From: Brugia malayi
Lineage: Eukaryota > Nematoda > Chromadorea > Rhabditida > Onchocercidae
NCBI RefSeq assembly: GCF_000002995.4
Contig: NW_025062479.1
Location: 16,860,721 to 16,924,720, forward strand
Direction of reading: 5' to 3'
Length of the DNA stretch: 64,000 nucleotides
In this document: positions 14,801 to 26,209 of the stretch, piece by piece
Layout: every line of letters begins with the position of its first letter
Position numbering within the stretch: position 1 is the first letter of the stretch
Notes under the pieces: generated by a model
What the model was told of the DNA's origin: nothing
Database searches by the model: none
The model's input: only the letters and a program-made list of their open reading frames with translations
Position numbers and translations under genes: made by a program

Positions 14801-17599
14801 GATGAGAAAGTGAAATACTGATTAATATAAATTAAAAAACAAAACAAAAAAATCAACAATATAGGAAAAAGGTCGTTTTTTCTTCGGGATCACCTTAAAT
14901 TTTGTTGATAATTGTTAGCTGTTCCATCTGTAAAGTTTCAGTTGTGCTTTTTCAAAATTCTTTTGAATAGACTGGCATCAATAGAATGATGGGAAAGAAA
15001 AGAATATTCATTGACACTAATCACATGCCAAAAAAAGAGTGGATTACAAATAAAAAATGAAAATCAGTGGTAATCAAAATTTTGAAAGTACAACTGAAAC
15101 TTTACAGATGGAACAGCTAACAACTATCAACAAAATACAGCCACAATATAGTCCATGAATAATTAAGATTTTCATTTTAGCATGGGCATTATATATACAG
15201 CGAATGTTATAGCCACTCTTTAAGAATGACTTTATAAAGGCTAAATAAATTTCCATATGAATGACATTTGCAAAGCACACAAAGATAGTGCTTTTCATTC
15301 CTTATAATTGAGAATTGCATATCACGCATGAGAAAAGAAAATTTTACAACAAAGCCCACTGATAAAAAATTGATGAACCAACAAAGCATGACAATTTGAA
15401 AGGATGCAAAGCTAAAGAAGCGAGTTATGTAAAATGTCATCAGTAGTCACTCCAAGATTTTTCCAATAATGCTTTAAACCAGCAAGTTAAACAAAGAAAG
15501 CTTTGAATTTAATGGAGGTAAGAAATAATTCGTAATCTTTTTTTCTTTTTTTTGTCTGGAAAACAAACCATAGGAATGGTTGATAATACTTCCTGAAATT
15601 TAATTTAGTAAAATATGAGAAAAACTCGATGCAATCTGCTAAACCGTTTACCAGCAGCAGAATTACAGAAAATGTTTTTCGAAATTTGCAACATTTAAAA
15701 AAAAGGTTGGAGAACTGAGAGTGAATCATACGTTGCTTTTTTTTTTAAAGGCAAGCCTACCTACATTTAATTGTTATCATTTGTACTGGAAAAATAAACC
15801 TTTCCTAATGATTTTACTACAGTAAAACTTAAGACAAAAGAGAATCTGAAAATATGATGCAATTGTAAACAACATAATTCCTATTTGAAGACTACCTTTC
15901 ACATCAATATCTGCAATATTTTTATAAATAAGAATAGTAACTACGTATAACTGCTATTAAACTGAAGCGAGAAAAAAAAAAAAACACTGGAATTGAATAA
16001 ATAATGGTAAAACATTACGATATGCAGAAAAATTAACAATAAACAGTATTTTGTAGCATTCAAATAAATAAAGTTCTGGAAACAGTTGGAAGATTTAATA
16101 AGAATCTTCAAAGAAGCAAGAAATCTCTGATTCTCAATAGTTGTTATGTCTCAGAAAATTTAAAACATAAACACATTCATCTTTCATGATTACATCTTTT
16201 AGTGAATAATCATTTTTATTTCATCTTCTTGTCTAAGAAAAAAAAAAAAAAAAACTTAAAAAGACTCAGTTTTATGTAAAGATTGTAATCATAAAGTTGC
16301 AAAATTTTATAAGAATCTTCGAAAAACAAAAATGATATTATCAACTAAAAACATATTCAAGACTAAAGCAAAAACTTCCTATTTGCATCTAATTTCATTT
16401 AATTATTTTTTTTAAATGAGATGAAAATTTTGAAGACTAAAGAATAATGTTAACAGAAAAAATGTTAATTGCAAGGCCTCCTCTGGAAACGCCACATTAA
16501 AAAAAATTTTGAAAGCAAAACCTGAGCATTACGTCGACGTATTCGATGAACATTATCCATGACAACATCTGTTTCATCTACAATTTCAGCTTGAAGGATC
16601 TCTTCGACAATATCCTCCAAGGTAACAAGTCCAACAAGTTCATAAGCCGGATCAGCCTCTTCTGATTCCACAATACGTTGTACCATTGCCAGGTGGTAAT
16701 CGCCCTGTACATAAATAAATAGCAACTGCATAGAAATATCTTTCGTAGTTTAACAATTCCTTGAATACTAAAACTATAAAAAGAATACTGTAAGCAGCAA
16801 AACAATTAAAGAATGATTATTATAGAAATCACAAAATTAACCTACTTTCTTGAATTCTTCAAGCATTACACGTAAAGGGGTATCTTCCATAACAAAACGC
16901 AAAGGATGTTCGTGAAACCCACAAACTGTTTGAATCATAAAATTATCATCTGGGTCTAGCAGTGCCAAATCTTTCACAAACAATAGTGCCACCACTGTAT
17001 TTCTGAAAGGAACCAATAAAATAAAGTTTAAAAATTCGAAAACATCATTTGTATGACTAAAAAATTAATATATTCTGTGAACAAATCAGGGATTCTAGAT
17101 ATGTTACAAGTTTAGCAACAGTAAAGAATAGCGGTCTTGTATTATCATATCAGAAACTCTGATCCAACTTGTTGTTTATTTTAAGCTTCTGGTTTTTTCT
17201 GCAAACTAGCTCATTCGCAATATATTACAGAAGTTGTATTCTATTCTCTGAGATGAGATCGTTCGCATAGCCATTCCATATAGCTCTTTGAAAAAAAATG
17301 AGATTTGAATATGAAATAAAGTAATACCTATCACCGGAGAAAACTGGTATACGAGTGTATCCCATACGCAGGATTTCAGCAACAGTCTTGGTATTTAAAA
17401 CTGTTGTATTCGGAAGCATGAATACATCCTAATATAAAAATCAGTGAATAAATAAAAACAACTACTTGCATAGCTTCAAATTTATATATTTTATTGTTAA
17501 GGTCATTTATAAAAACCATTGTCCTTTTCATTTTCCCAAATAACAAAATTATTTGGTTAAAAAAAGGCAAACAGGGAGGTCTTTTTTTTTCGAAAAATC

Positions 17600-17634
<35 letters not shown>

Positions 17635-20600
17635 TGACTGATATTACTGAATATTAGCTTACATCAATTTTGGTCATAACATCGCTAACTGTCTTATCGG
17701 ATATTTCCATGGCACCAACAGCAATCTTCAATTCTTCCGCTAATCCTTCATCGCGTGTTGACATTTTGATGAGCTCCATCAATCGCTTGCGATCATACGA
17801 TATTACCTAAATAAAAACTCACAATATCATAAAGTTTGGTATATTTTAAATTAAATCTAGCTAAGTGCCAGTAAGTATACTGGGAAATAAGAATAAATTA
17901 CAAAAACGTACAAATAAGTCATAAAAACAATTCAGCGATCTAGTAAGAAAAAAAAGACTTACTTCATCACCTAATAAAACGTCCAATATTTTACTAATCG
18001 GATAAGCAATGGGAAATGTGAGTACCATGAAAAAACGGGTTATCCATATAGTTCGAGCACCAACTGCAAGCCCTTTCCTAAAAAACAAAGTAAAATTACC
18101 AGTTCGTTGCATGAAATTCTAGCATAAAAGAAATTGGAACTCTAAATTTTAGATAATAGTTGTGACGATAAAGGATAAAATGAAAATAAAGATTCAGTTA
18201 GCACTGCAACAAAAAATATAACAAAAAAATATTTACAGAATACATTAAAATTTAGAGAGAAGTAACGGAACAGGAAGTTCTTGTTTTAAGAAATTATAAC
18301 ATAAAGCATCAAAGTAAATTTAGAATTTTAAAATAAAATAGATTCATACTTGACACAAAGACTTTGTGGAAAAATTTCGCCAAAAACGACAATTCCAGCA
18401 GAGGAAGTTATCAGAGCTACGTAACCACTGGTGAGATCATCGAAAAGTATGGAAATGGCAGAATTAACACAAACATTTCCTATAAGCAAGGCACAAAGGA
18501 GCAAATTTCCAGAACGTCGCACAGGTAATATTACTTCTGCATATGCACGCTCTTTCTTTGAACCTGAAACTCATTGTCACTTTTAAAAAAAAAAAATCAT
18601 CAGTCAAGATTTTGTGTACATTCTAATGTATTCATATCACCTTTTGAAATCAGTTGTTCTCTACGTATTTAGAGATTTTAAACAGGAAACGGAAAGAATG
18701 TAACTTCAGCTACTGAGGTCTATATTTTTCTCATGCCTAGAAGGCGACAATAAACTATATGATACAAGTGAACAATAAAAATCAAGCTTTCTAAATTTAT
18801 GATAAAGTTAAAACACACCCGACTTTTGTATGAGCATCAGTTCCTGTGGTGTGAGTGCCATTAAACCAAGATTCAAGCCAGAGAATAAACCAGAGAGAAC
18901 AAAGAGACAACAAATTACTGCAATCTGAATACCCATAGGCAAATAATATTGGCGTGGTGGTATTTCAGTCGATATCATAGCTCGCAAATCATCTAGCTAA
19001 AGTCGAAATTTTTTTAAAATCGGATAGATATAGATACTCTATAAAAATATTCCCACAGAGTCGATGTTCGCAAGTTCTGCTTTTCATTAGGGCTGCGATG
19101 ATTTATGTCAGTATTATATCATTCTTAATCTCAACATGTTAGCACATTCTCATTGGTAGAATTAATATTTAGAAAGAAAAACTACTGATTCATTCAGCAG
19201 CGGTACTGGACTTAATTTAATGCGACAGATATTTCCTCGAACACTGACATAGAAAAAGTCATCGAATGCTTTACTGAACATTACATTATCACAAACTGTA
19301 TTTAACAGCATAGGAAATAATCTAAACAAATGTCATCCAACTAAATGAATCATTTCCATCTTAAACAATGTATTACTTCTCTTTCCATTTCATCAGTGTT
19401 TTAATTTAGTCTGCGAGGAGAACTAACCACTGAAAAATCCTGCTCAGTTTCTTTACCCTGCGCATTTTCCTTTGGCTTCTGTTTAACGCATATTTGATAG
19501 AGGTCTGCCGAACTGCAAATTAAAAATAAAAATAAAGAACTGCAAATTAAAAATAAAAAAAAAATAAATTAAAAAAATATTAGAAATACAGAAAACTATG
19601 AAAAGAAACAGGGAACAAAATAATAGAGAAAACTGGAACAAACTCAGGGAATGATGCCTTAACGACCACACGTTCCTTTGTATGGATGGTAAAATCGGGT
19701 TGTGTGATCTCAATATCGGACATTGAACAGTTATTTCCGAGCCGAGTAAAAACAACCAGTGCTATATCATCCATACCGAGACCAAACAGTACCACTCGAA
19801 CTGGAACATCCGGTTGTACTATCGATACTTCTTTATCACTGTAATTCCGTAATACATTATTTATTTGTGAATTAAGAGATCTAGAATATACCACCATCAT
19901 TTGTGCAGTGTCAACAAGGATTTCTATAGCTGAAGAATTCCCAAAAATTTTTGGATACAATATGGTCGCATAATTAACAAAACTAGTTTACAGATTAAAT
20001 GCCAATGTGACGCAAATCTGTAGTAGAGAAAAGAATATTTTACACATTTCAAGCCACCATCACTTCCTATGATTTTACTCAAATAATTTGTTCTATTTTT
20101 TCGGCTGCAATATCACTGTAAACCAGTTTGACTTCAGCACCCCGTACTGCATACGTTGTTTTACGTCTCATTTCAGCACTGCCTTACTCGACCCAAAAAT
20201 ATTTTTCCTTACTCATTGAAACAGCTGTATGAGAAACATTTTCATCCTTTTTATAAGGAGAAAACTGATTCTTCACCCCTGTAGATTTACAAAACAATTC
20301 CCAGCTATCAAATCTCCAGAAATCACTTTTTCGCTTTTTGAGATGATTCACTAACTCCATTCATTAACTAGACACAAATTCCACTAACTATTTACTAATA
20401 TTCGCTATATGCAAAGCACAAATGCTGATTACTGAACTGATTCAATGACATCAAAGGTCAAAATATACTTGAAATAATAACAAAACTTGCAGATGTCAGC
20501 GATATAGGCTACGTTTTTTTAATGAACAGGTTTTAATGATCACTACATCTCAATGTATTAGACGTTATTTCATTTCTTTAAAATGTAATGTACCGCAGTA

Positions 20601-21575
20601 CAAGAAGTAGAATCCTAATAAATCAAATCATTTTTTATTTGAAAGAAGGATATAAAGATCACCAGATATTTCAAACTTCAATTTTGGGACTCCATTCCGC
20701 TAAAACACAAATACAGTAAACTGCTAATTTAGTTTATATATTTTTTAATTTCATAAGTTTATATATATATTTTATTTTTCGATTTGTGATTTACGTATAG
20801 AATTTATAAACAGTCCCAGTAAAATATAACTATAATCAAGTTATCTCTAGAAATCTTTTTCGGAAGGTAATGATATTGTTTTGTCCAACTGGCGAATTAT
20901 GTAATTTTTACTGAGAAAAAACATGTAAATGCTAGTGCAAATATGTCACAATATGCTGAACATTATGCAACTTACTTATAACCAACAAAGCCGTTATCCT
21001 CGGATGGCAGTCCTTCAACTCTGATTCCAACCAGATGTGCCTTCTTTTCGGTGAAGCTACTATCACCTGTTGGCTGCAATCAAATTAAGGCTCAGTTCAT
21101 TATACAACTATAACTGGTTTTTCTACAAGTTTGACAAAATTAAACATTAGCAACAATTTCGAAATCAAAATTTTGGTCTCTAATAAAAAGTTGAAAACAG
21201 GGAATTTCTGCTATTACAAAAATCTTTCAGCCAAAGCGATTCTAACAAATCTTTGTACCTCAGTTTTTTTTTTTCGAGTTTCACCAATACCAAATTTCAT
21301 CAAATACCAAAGGAATGTCTCTAACAGAACGGACCATACGTCCTGCACAAAAACAATCATGTTAGAGACTGACTGTGAGGCGAATTGTATTAGTGATGAA
21401 AGGATTTATTTCTTTAAGGACATTCGTGTATGAAATATAACAATTATGACTAAGTTTGTAAATTGTATTAAAAATTACTCACTTTTATTTCTTGCTTTTG
21501 TGACTGGCAAAATGGGAGTAGGAAGTAGCAGGTAATACAAAAAACGCTATAGAAACGCCATATCCAGATCTGCAT
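8817..21575 (-). CDS. CNNM (cyclin M / ancient conserved domain) magnesium transporter
   Basis: CNNM proteins are plasma-membrane Mg2+ efflux or homeostasis proteins. Eighteen exons close in phase to 815 residues: 21483-21575, 20976-21073, 19644-19838, 19428-19512, 18819-18996, 18350-18563, 17963-18077, 17663-17806, 17328-17428, 16846-17002, 16522-16704, 14096-14266, 13714-13851, 13509-13626, 13018-13216, 10038-10170, 9766-9826 and 8817-8881. In order: signal peptide (1-25), luminal domain, DUF21 membrane region from about residue 175 with [12 protein letters not shown] and [12 protein letters not shown], a CBS pair (about 360-500) with [12 protein letters not shown] and [12 protein letters not shown], then a cyclic-nucleotide-binding-like domain (about 535-720). 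The tail is Ser/Gln-rich, then acidic, ending LEEKIQ. The last three exons are less certain: the exon 15 donor can be read through to a nearby stop, and exon 17 has two possible donors. Confidence 0.94.
11019..11050. repeat. Tandem pair of a 16-base unit
   Basis: The unit TGGTAACTCTCCCTGT occurs twice in direct succession in the large intron between CNNM exons 15 and 16. It is a minor slippage-type duplication. Confidence 0.85.
14899..15136. repeat. Inverted repeat with 60-base arms (MITE-like hairpin) in a CNNM intron
   Basis: Bases 14899-14960 are the near-exact reverse complement of 15078-15136, differing at a few positions, with about 117 bases between. A shared core inside both arms is TGTTAGCTGTTCCATCTG. 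The element lies in the intron between CNNM exons 11 and 12. The structure is seen directly. A mobile-element origin is inference; no flanking target-site duplication is obvious. Confidence 0.85.
17604..17633. repeat. TA dinucleotide microsatellite in a CNNM intron
   Basis: An uninterrupted run of about 15 TA units between CNNM exons 8 and 9. Similar shorter TA runs lie near 14550, 35250, 36860 and 58930. Confidence 0.95.
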
Positions 21576-21594
21576 TCCCTTACTACCGGATTTT

Positions 21595-21600
21595 CTGAAA
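21595..21600 (-). promoter_or_regulatory. Probable trans-splice acceptor of the CNNM gene
   Basis: On the minus strand a GGTTTTCAG acceptor ends at 21595, 19 bases before the CNNM ATG at 21575, with no coding exon upstream. It supports the signal-peptide exon as the true first exon and suggests SL trans-splicing. Inferred from motif and position. Confidence 0.55.
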
Positions 21601-24128
21601 ACCGAAATTTTTATTCCACGCTTAAAACAGAGTGACGTCTTTTTGATTAAAACGAAAAAAGAAGTCTTGCAAAGAAAGAATAAAGGAAAAAACCATCAAA
21701 GATGAAAAGGGAAAAAGCTGATTAGAACAGTACAAACATAGTTTTCAGAGTGGTAGAAACTTTTAAAAATGACCACAGATCAGGCAAAAGCGGGAAAATA
21801 GCTTTTTAGAAAACTTCACTGTACAACCAATTCCTGTTTCTCTAAAATCTTTTTTCTTCTCTACCCATTATTTATATTGCCATAACATTTTTAGACAATG
21901 AAAACTAATAACAATAAAGTATTTTGTTTCTCTCTCTCCCTGTCTCTCTTTTCATTTGTCATTGGGCTGTTCAGTGAGTAAAATATCAGTGTCACGCAAA
22001 TAATCTAAAAATTTCCAGAATTTCGATGTAGGAATAGAAAGGAAAACTGAACGGATCATAAAATTGAATTAATCTCACAACTGACTTCTAATTATTTCGA
22101 GTGAAGCAAACAGCGAAGAACTATTTGCATAAAAATACTAAATAGTTCCGTGGTGACAGTGTTTACCATCAGATAGCTATTAGTAGTAGCAACAAGAAAA
22201 TATTACTCATTAGCAATTCGATTTGTCATAAAGTGACTCCATAATAATGCTTGATCTGACTGCAACTTCATCTGCTCAACTAGAAATTAAACGGGAAGTC
22301 ACTGAAACGTCAATATGCAGAGTCCTCTTTTTCACTTTCCAATTTTTTTTCTCAAAATTAAACTGGCCTTATGCCTTCGCTTGGAAATTTTCCAGCGTTA
22401 ATATCATATTTTCCTTCTTAAATGATGTAAGAATAACACTGTGTTCTCTATCACTAAATTTGCAAACCAGTATTACGACTCTATTTGCCAATTTAGACGA
22501 TACACTTCACGTGCTACATGCAAAAGTCACTAAAAAAAAACATGTTTTTTCGCACATGCGGTTGTGTGCATGCATGAATGTATTATTAAGGACACAGTTA
22601 TTACTGAATGCAATATACAGAAGGAAAGGAAATGAATAAGATGTACAGGCAGGTGAAATAGAAGATACTGATTTGAATGAGTTTCTCAAAAAGTTTTTGA
22701 TCCATTTTCACTTCAACAATCCATGTTGATGGAATAAATGATGACGATGACCAAACCTTGGAAAAAAATCTCCAATACGGTCATTAAAGCAACAACACCC
22801 ACTGCACCCATCCTTCTTTGCTTACAGTGTCTTCTCTCAAAGTCATTATGCAAATTTAACTTCCAAACCTTGGATATCTTGTGAATCAACACAGCTATTG
22901 TACTCCTAGGTAACGGTAAAGTCTGATCAGTCTAGTTTAGTTGCAAAGTTTTGGCTGGATTTAGTCAATATTTTCCACATTTAACTCAAGAAGCACAAGC
23001 AAAGTTGAATTTGCGTGGACTTAAGTCTTACTTCCCTCAAACTAAAATGCTTTGATTAAAGAAAAACTTGTGCTTCCTTATCCATAAACCGCCAGGTAAA
23101 TGTTATGTCCAATCTACCCTATCTCACACCACTACTTCGTTGTTCCGACTTCAAAAGCCACGAGTGAAAGGACCACAAAAAGATCACGAAAAGAGCATGG
23201 AAAGGTTCCACTCTTGAGAAGGGAAGTGTTTTGCGGTCACAGAAAAAGACGGAACAAAAGTGACAACTAATTCGATAATCCATCCATCATAGGGTATTTT
23301 TATCCTTGCCAAGGTGCTCTCAACATTCAACAATACAATTCATGGCCTTTGACCTGGGCAGAGTCCTACAACAACCATGCAAATTGCAAATCCCCCTGCC
23401 TCCAGAATGAACCAATCTGTTTGCATGTTCTGTGAAATGTGCTCGTGTGTATTTCATGGTTTACATGATCTTTGGAATTGTTTTTTTAGTGAGAGTTAAG
23501 TTTACTTTTGAGGGATGAGGCACGGGAAGGGATGTGTAGTAAGGGGGGGGGGACGTTCTGTGAGTGGGTGTTTTGCTTATTATACTGAGTGAGGCTTGGA
23601 CTGCAAAAAAAATTGATTTCATAGTTCATTTAACTTTAGTTCCTTTCTAGTAATGATTATTAATCAGACTATTAAGTTAAAAAATAAAGTTAATATAAGT
23701 TATAAGTTTTCGCTCCAGTTATGAACACATTATGAGTTTTTCTTCGAGTGACTGAGGTCAGCAAAATTCAGTAAGAAGTCACATACGAATTCTACATACT
23801 AAATATTAATATATGTTAAATGCAGCTAACAAAGAGCTGCTCATGACTAGTCCAATAGTCTGGCTGCTTATTACATAAAACTTGGCTGAAATCTGAAAAT
23901 TTAATAGTTCTTTTACAAAACTAGTCTTCTGTTAGAAAATGGATTACCTCTCTAAGTTGTTCTGAAAGAATACGTAAAAGATTAAGGGAGTACATATTGT
24001 GTTAAAATGAGATACATGAACACATTTGGAAGTGAAGTGAGAGTAACACGTGATGGGCATTCAACTTTTTTTCTTCATTAATCTTATTGGTTGAATTGTC
24101 GTAAATTGTGACTAATAGCCATTTGTAG
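21601..24128. other. Divergent intergenic region between CNNM and CMC1
   Basis: It should carry the promoters for CNNM (leftward) and CMC1 (rightward). The part at about 22730-23560 is less AT-rich than its surroundings and contains a G9 run near 23546. I could not read any protein domain in either strand. The open frame at 22247-22639 has no splice or domain support. Confidence 0.5.
24122..24128 (+). promoter_or_regulatory. Probable trans-splice acceptor of CMC1
   Basis: TTTGTAG ends at 24128, 22 bases before the CMC1 ATG at 24151. No upstream exon fits. Consistent with SL trans-splicing, and it supports the chosen start. Confidence 0.45.
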
Positions 24129-24150
24129 AGGTGAGAACAACATTTTTAAT

Positions 24151-25272
24151 ATGAAAACGGAATGCGCTGCAGATGGACCGATAAAGACGGATGACTTACA
24201 TCATTTGAGAGAGGGCGACATTTTCGTAGATTCCGAAAGCGGTCAGAAGTTCCGAGTGCGGAAAACTGCTTTACCACAGCAGTCTATCGGAGGACCACAT
24301 GGAGTTGGTTTGTATGTCACCTTTACTTGCATCGAATGGTATTAGCCGTTTGCTACTTCATTTGAAGAATATTCAGATTGCCAAACACTGTTGTCTATTT
24401 TGACACATATAGCAGACCTTATTACCAATGAAATGCTTTCCGAAGTTTTAACTCACCAAAGAAATTCTCCTCTTATTTTGATGTTTTGTTTCAGGAGATC
24501 CGAATGACCGATCGTTACGTCGACTGGAAGCAGATATTTTAATACCGAATCGCATGAATGAACAGGTACAAAAAGTTGAATGTCGCGAGTCACTTGAAGG
24601 TTGGATTCCTTTGTGTTTTTGCAATAAACTGCAGTGAATTTTTTGTCACCTCCAGGCATTTGATTGTGCAATTAACTGAAGAGTACTTTGGAAATATATA
24701 GTCGTGTGCACTTACAGATTATATTATACCTAGACTTCTTTTAAATTTTATTGAAAGCTTTTAGATCTGGTGCAATGCATAAAAAAAGAAGGCAGTTTTA
24801 TTGGTATGAGAAAATGCCGGAAAGAGCTAGAGCGCTACGAAACATGTCAACTTGCGAATTAAGTTTTATGCAGTTTTTTTCGAATTGTATGCAGTACGAA
24901 CTTGCAATGTATTGGATCGTTTGTTGAACTGGGAGTAGTTTTAGGATACTATCGATAACCGTATATATTTGAAAAGTTCGATTCTTATTTTACTTTAAGT
25001 ACGTGGTTTTACTATAAGATTAACTTTGTATGTGTGTTGCGCATGTACGTAACTTTGTACCTATTCTATATTCTTGATTTTTTTTCTGAAGTCTGCAACT
25101 TTGTAGGTTCAATGATCCATGGTTCCGTCAAAAAATCACTGATGAATATATTAAAGAGCGAGCAGAATTTCGTCGAACAGGAAAAAATGTAATGGAAAGA
25201 AGGTGGGAAGACTACTGCGAATATAAAAAGAAACGAGGTGATTGGGTTGATTTCGGTGACCATAACAAATAA
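24151..25272 (+). CDS. CMC1: CMC1, twin CX9C mitochondrial cytochrome oxidase assembly factor
   Basis: CMC1 is a small intermembrane-space protein that stabilises newly made COX1 during complex IV assembly. Exons: 24151-24307, 24495-24599, 24765 to about 24859, and about 25107-25272. The core follows the family: DILIPNRMNEQ, then C82-x9-C92 and C105-x9-C115, the paired CX9C helices that form two disulfides. The last exon carries FNDPWF and EYIKERAEFRRTGK, close to the NDPxF and EYLKEREEFRKTG block of vertebrate CMC1. The N terminus is about 50 residues longer than in human CMC1. Oddity: exon 3 runs into an in-frame TAA (24860-24862) four codons after the last cysteine, and no GT donor joins it in phase to the last exon. 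A missed mini-exon, unusual donor or sequence error is likely. The start follows a likely trans-splice acceptor by 22 bases. Confidence 0.85.
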
Positions 25273-26171
25273 GATAGCCTAATAGCAGTTCTTAATTCCT
25301 TTTTTAAAGTTCTGTATGTTTGTATAAGCTATGCCGCATAAGCCTTGGTATCTCTAAACATTCATACACTTTTATAAAAATCGTTGTTTGTCACCGATAC
25401 AGTGTTCATTTCCAGTTTTTTTTTTTTTAATGATTTCACGACAAATTTGATAGTGCTAACAATGTTCTTCCATTCTATCAATTTTGCTATGCAGTTTCTA
25501 TTAAACTTAATGCCAAAAACTTATCCATTTTTGGCGTTCTTCAGATGCGAAATAGGAACGACAAATTAAGCCAGTATGTTAAAATTTAAAATTTTTGATG
25601 GCATGTTAGTTACAGATTTTATTTTTTCATTCTAAATTTCTACATTTTCTTATCATATTTGTTTATTTCCAGTTGATATCATAGATAATTTACAAGCATT
25701 TTAAAATTAGTCCTCAGTACATTAGCTTTGTTGACTTCGTTATAGTGTAAATGTGTGAAAAGCTTTCATTTGCAATGTTCTCGATGTTATTGCTGTTTAT
25801 ATTTGGTTAAGTGGATATTTTTTTTTTTTTTTATCACTTTAATTATGGTGTAGAAGGAAATATTCGGTCATTGTTCAAGCTTGTGATTGATCTTTTATAA
25901 ATTTATGTTTTGATCATAATTCGAGCGCGATCTTCCTGTCAGTTTGTAAAGCGTTATTGTGAATTCGAATATTATGCCTTATTTCAAAGTCACAGATCAA
26001 TTAAAAGACTGATGAAGGTATTGGGAAGACTTGTAAAAATTAAGCTCTAGTATTTAAACCTCGATAATGTTGAAGTGCAAAGTACTTAACGGTATATACC
26101 GGTTAAATTCGGTAGATTCGGTAGAAAAGATATAGAAAATACCCAAATAAATTCGATTTCTATTATTTTAG
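25273..26171 (+). other. CMC1 3' UTR and spacer to TUT1
   Basis: AT-rich spacer of 899 bases with a long T run near 25820. No exon-like sequence is seen and I did not find a clear AATAAA. It ends in ATTATTTTAG at 26171, a probable trans-splice acceptor 38 bases before the TUT1 ATG. The spacing is too long to decide whether CMC1 belongs to the same operon. Confidence 0.5.
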
Positions 26172-26209
26172 GACATTCTTTTATAAAGTCAGCGAATGAT
26201 ATTTCGAAA

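Noticed and set aside
22247..22639. 130-codon open frame
   Set aside because: No domain, no splice or trans-splice signal; Phe/Ser/Leu-rich translation typical of AT-rich noncoding DNA.
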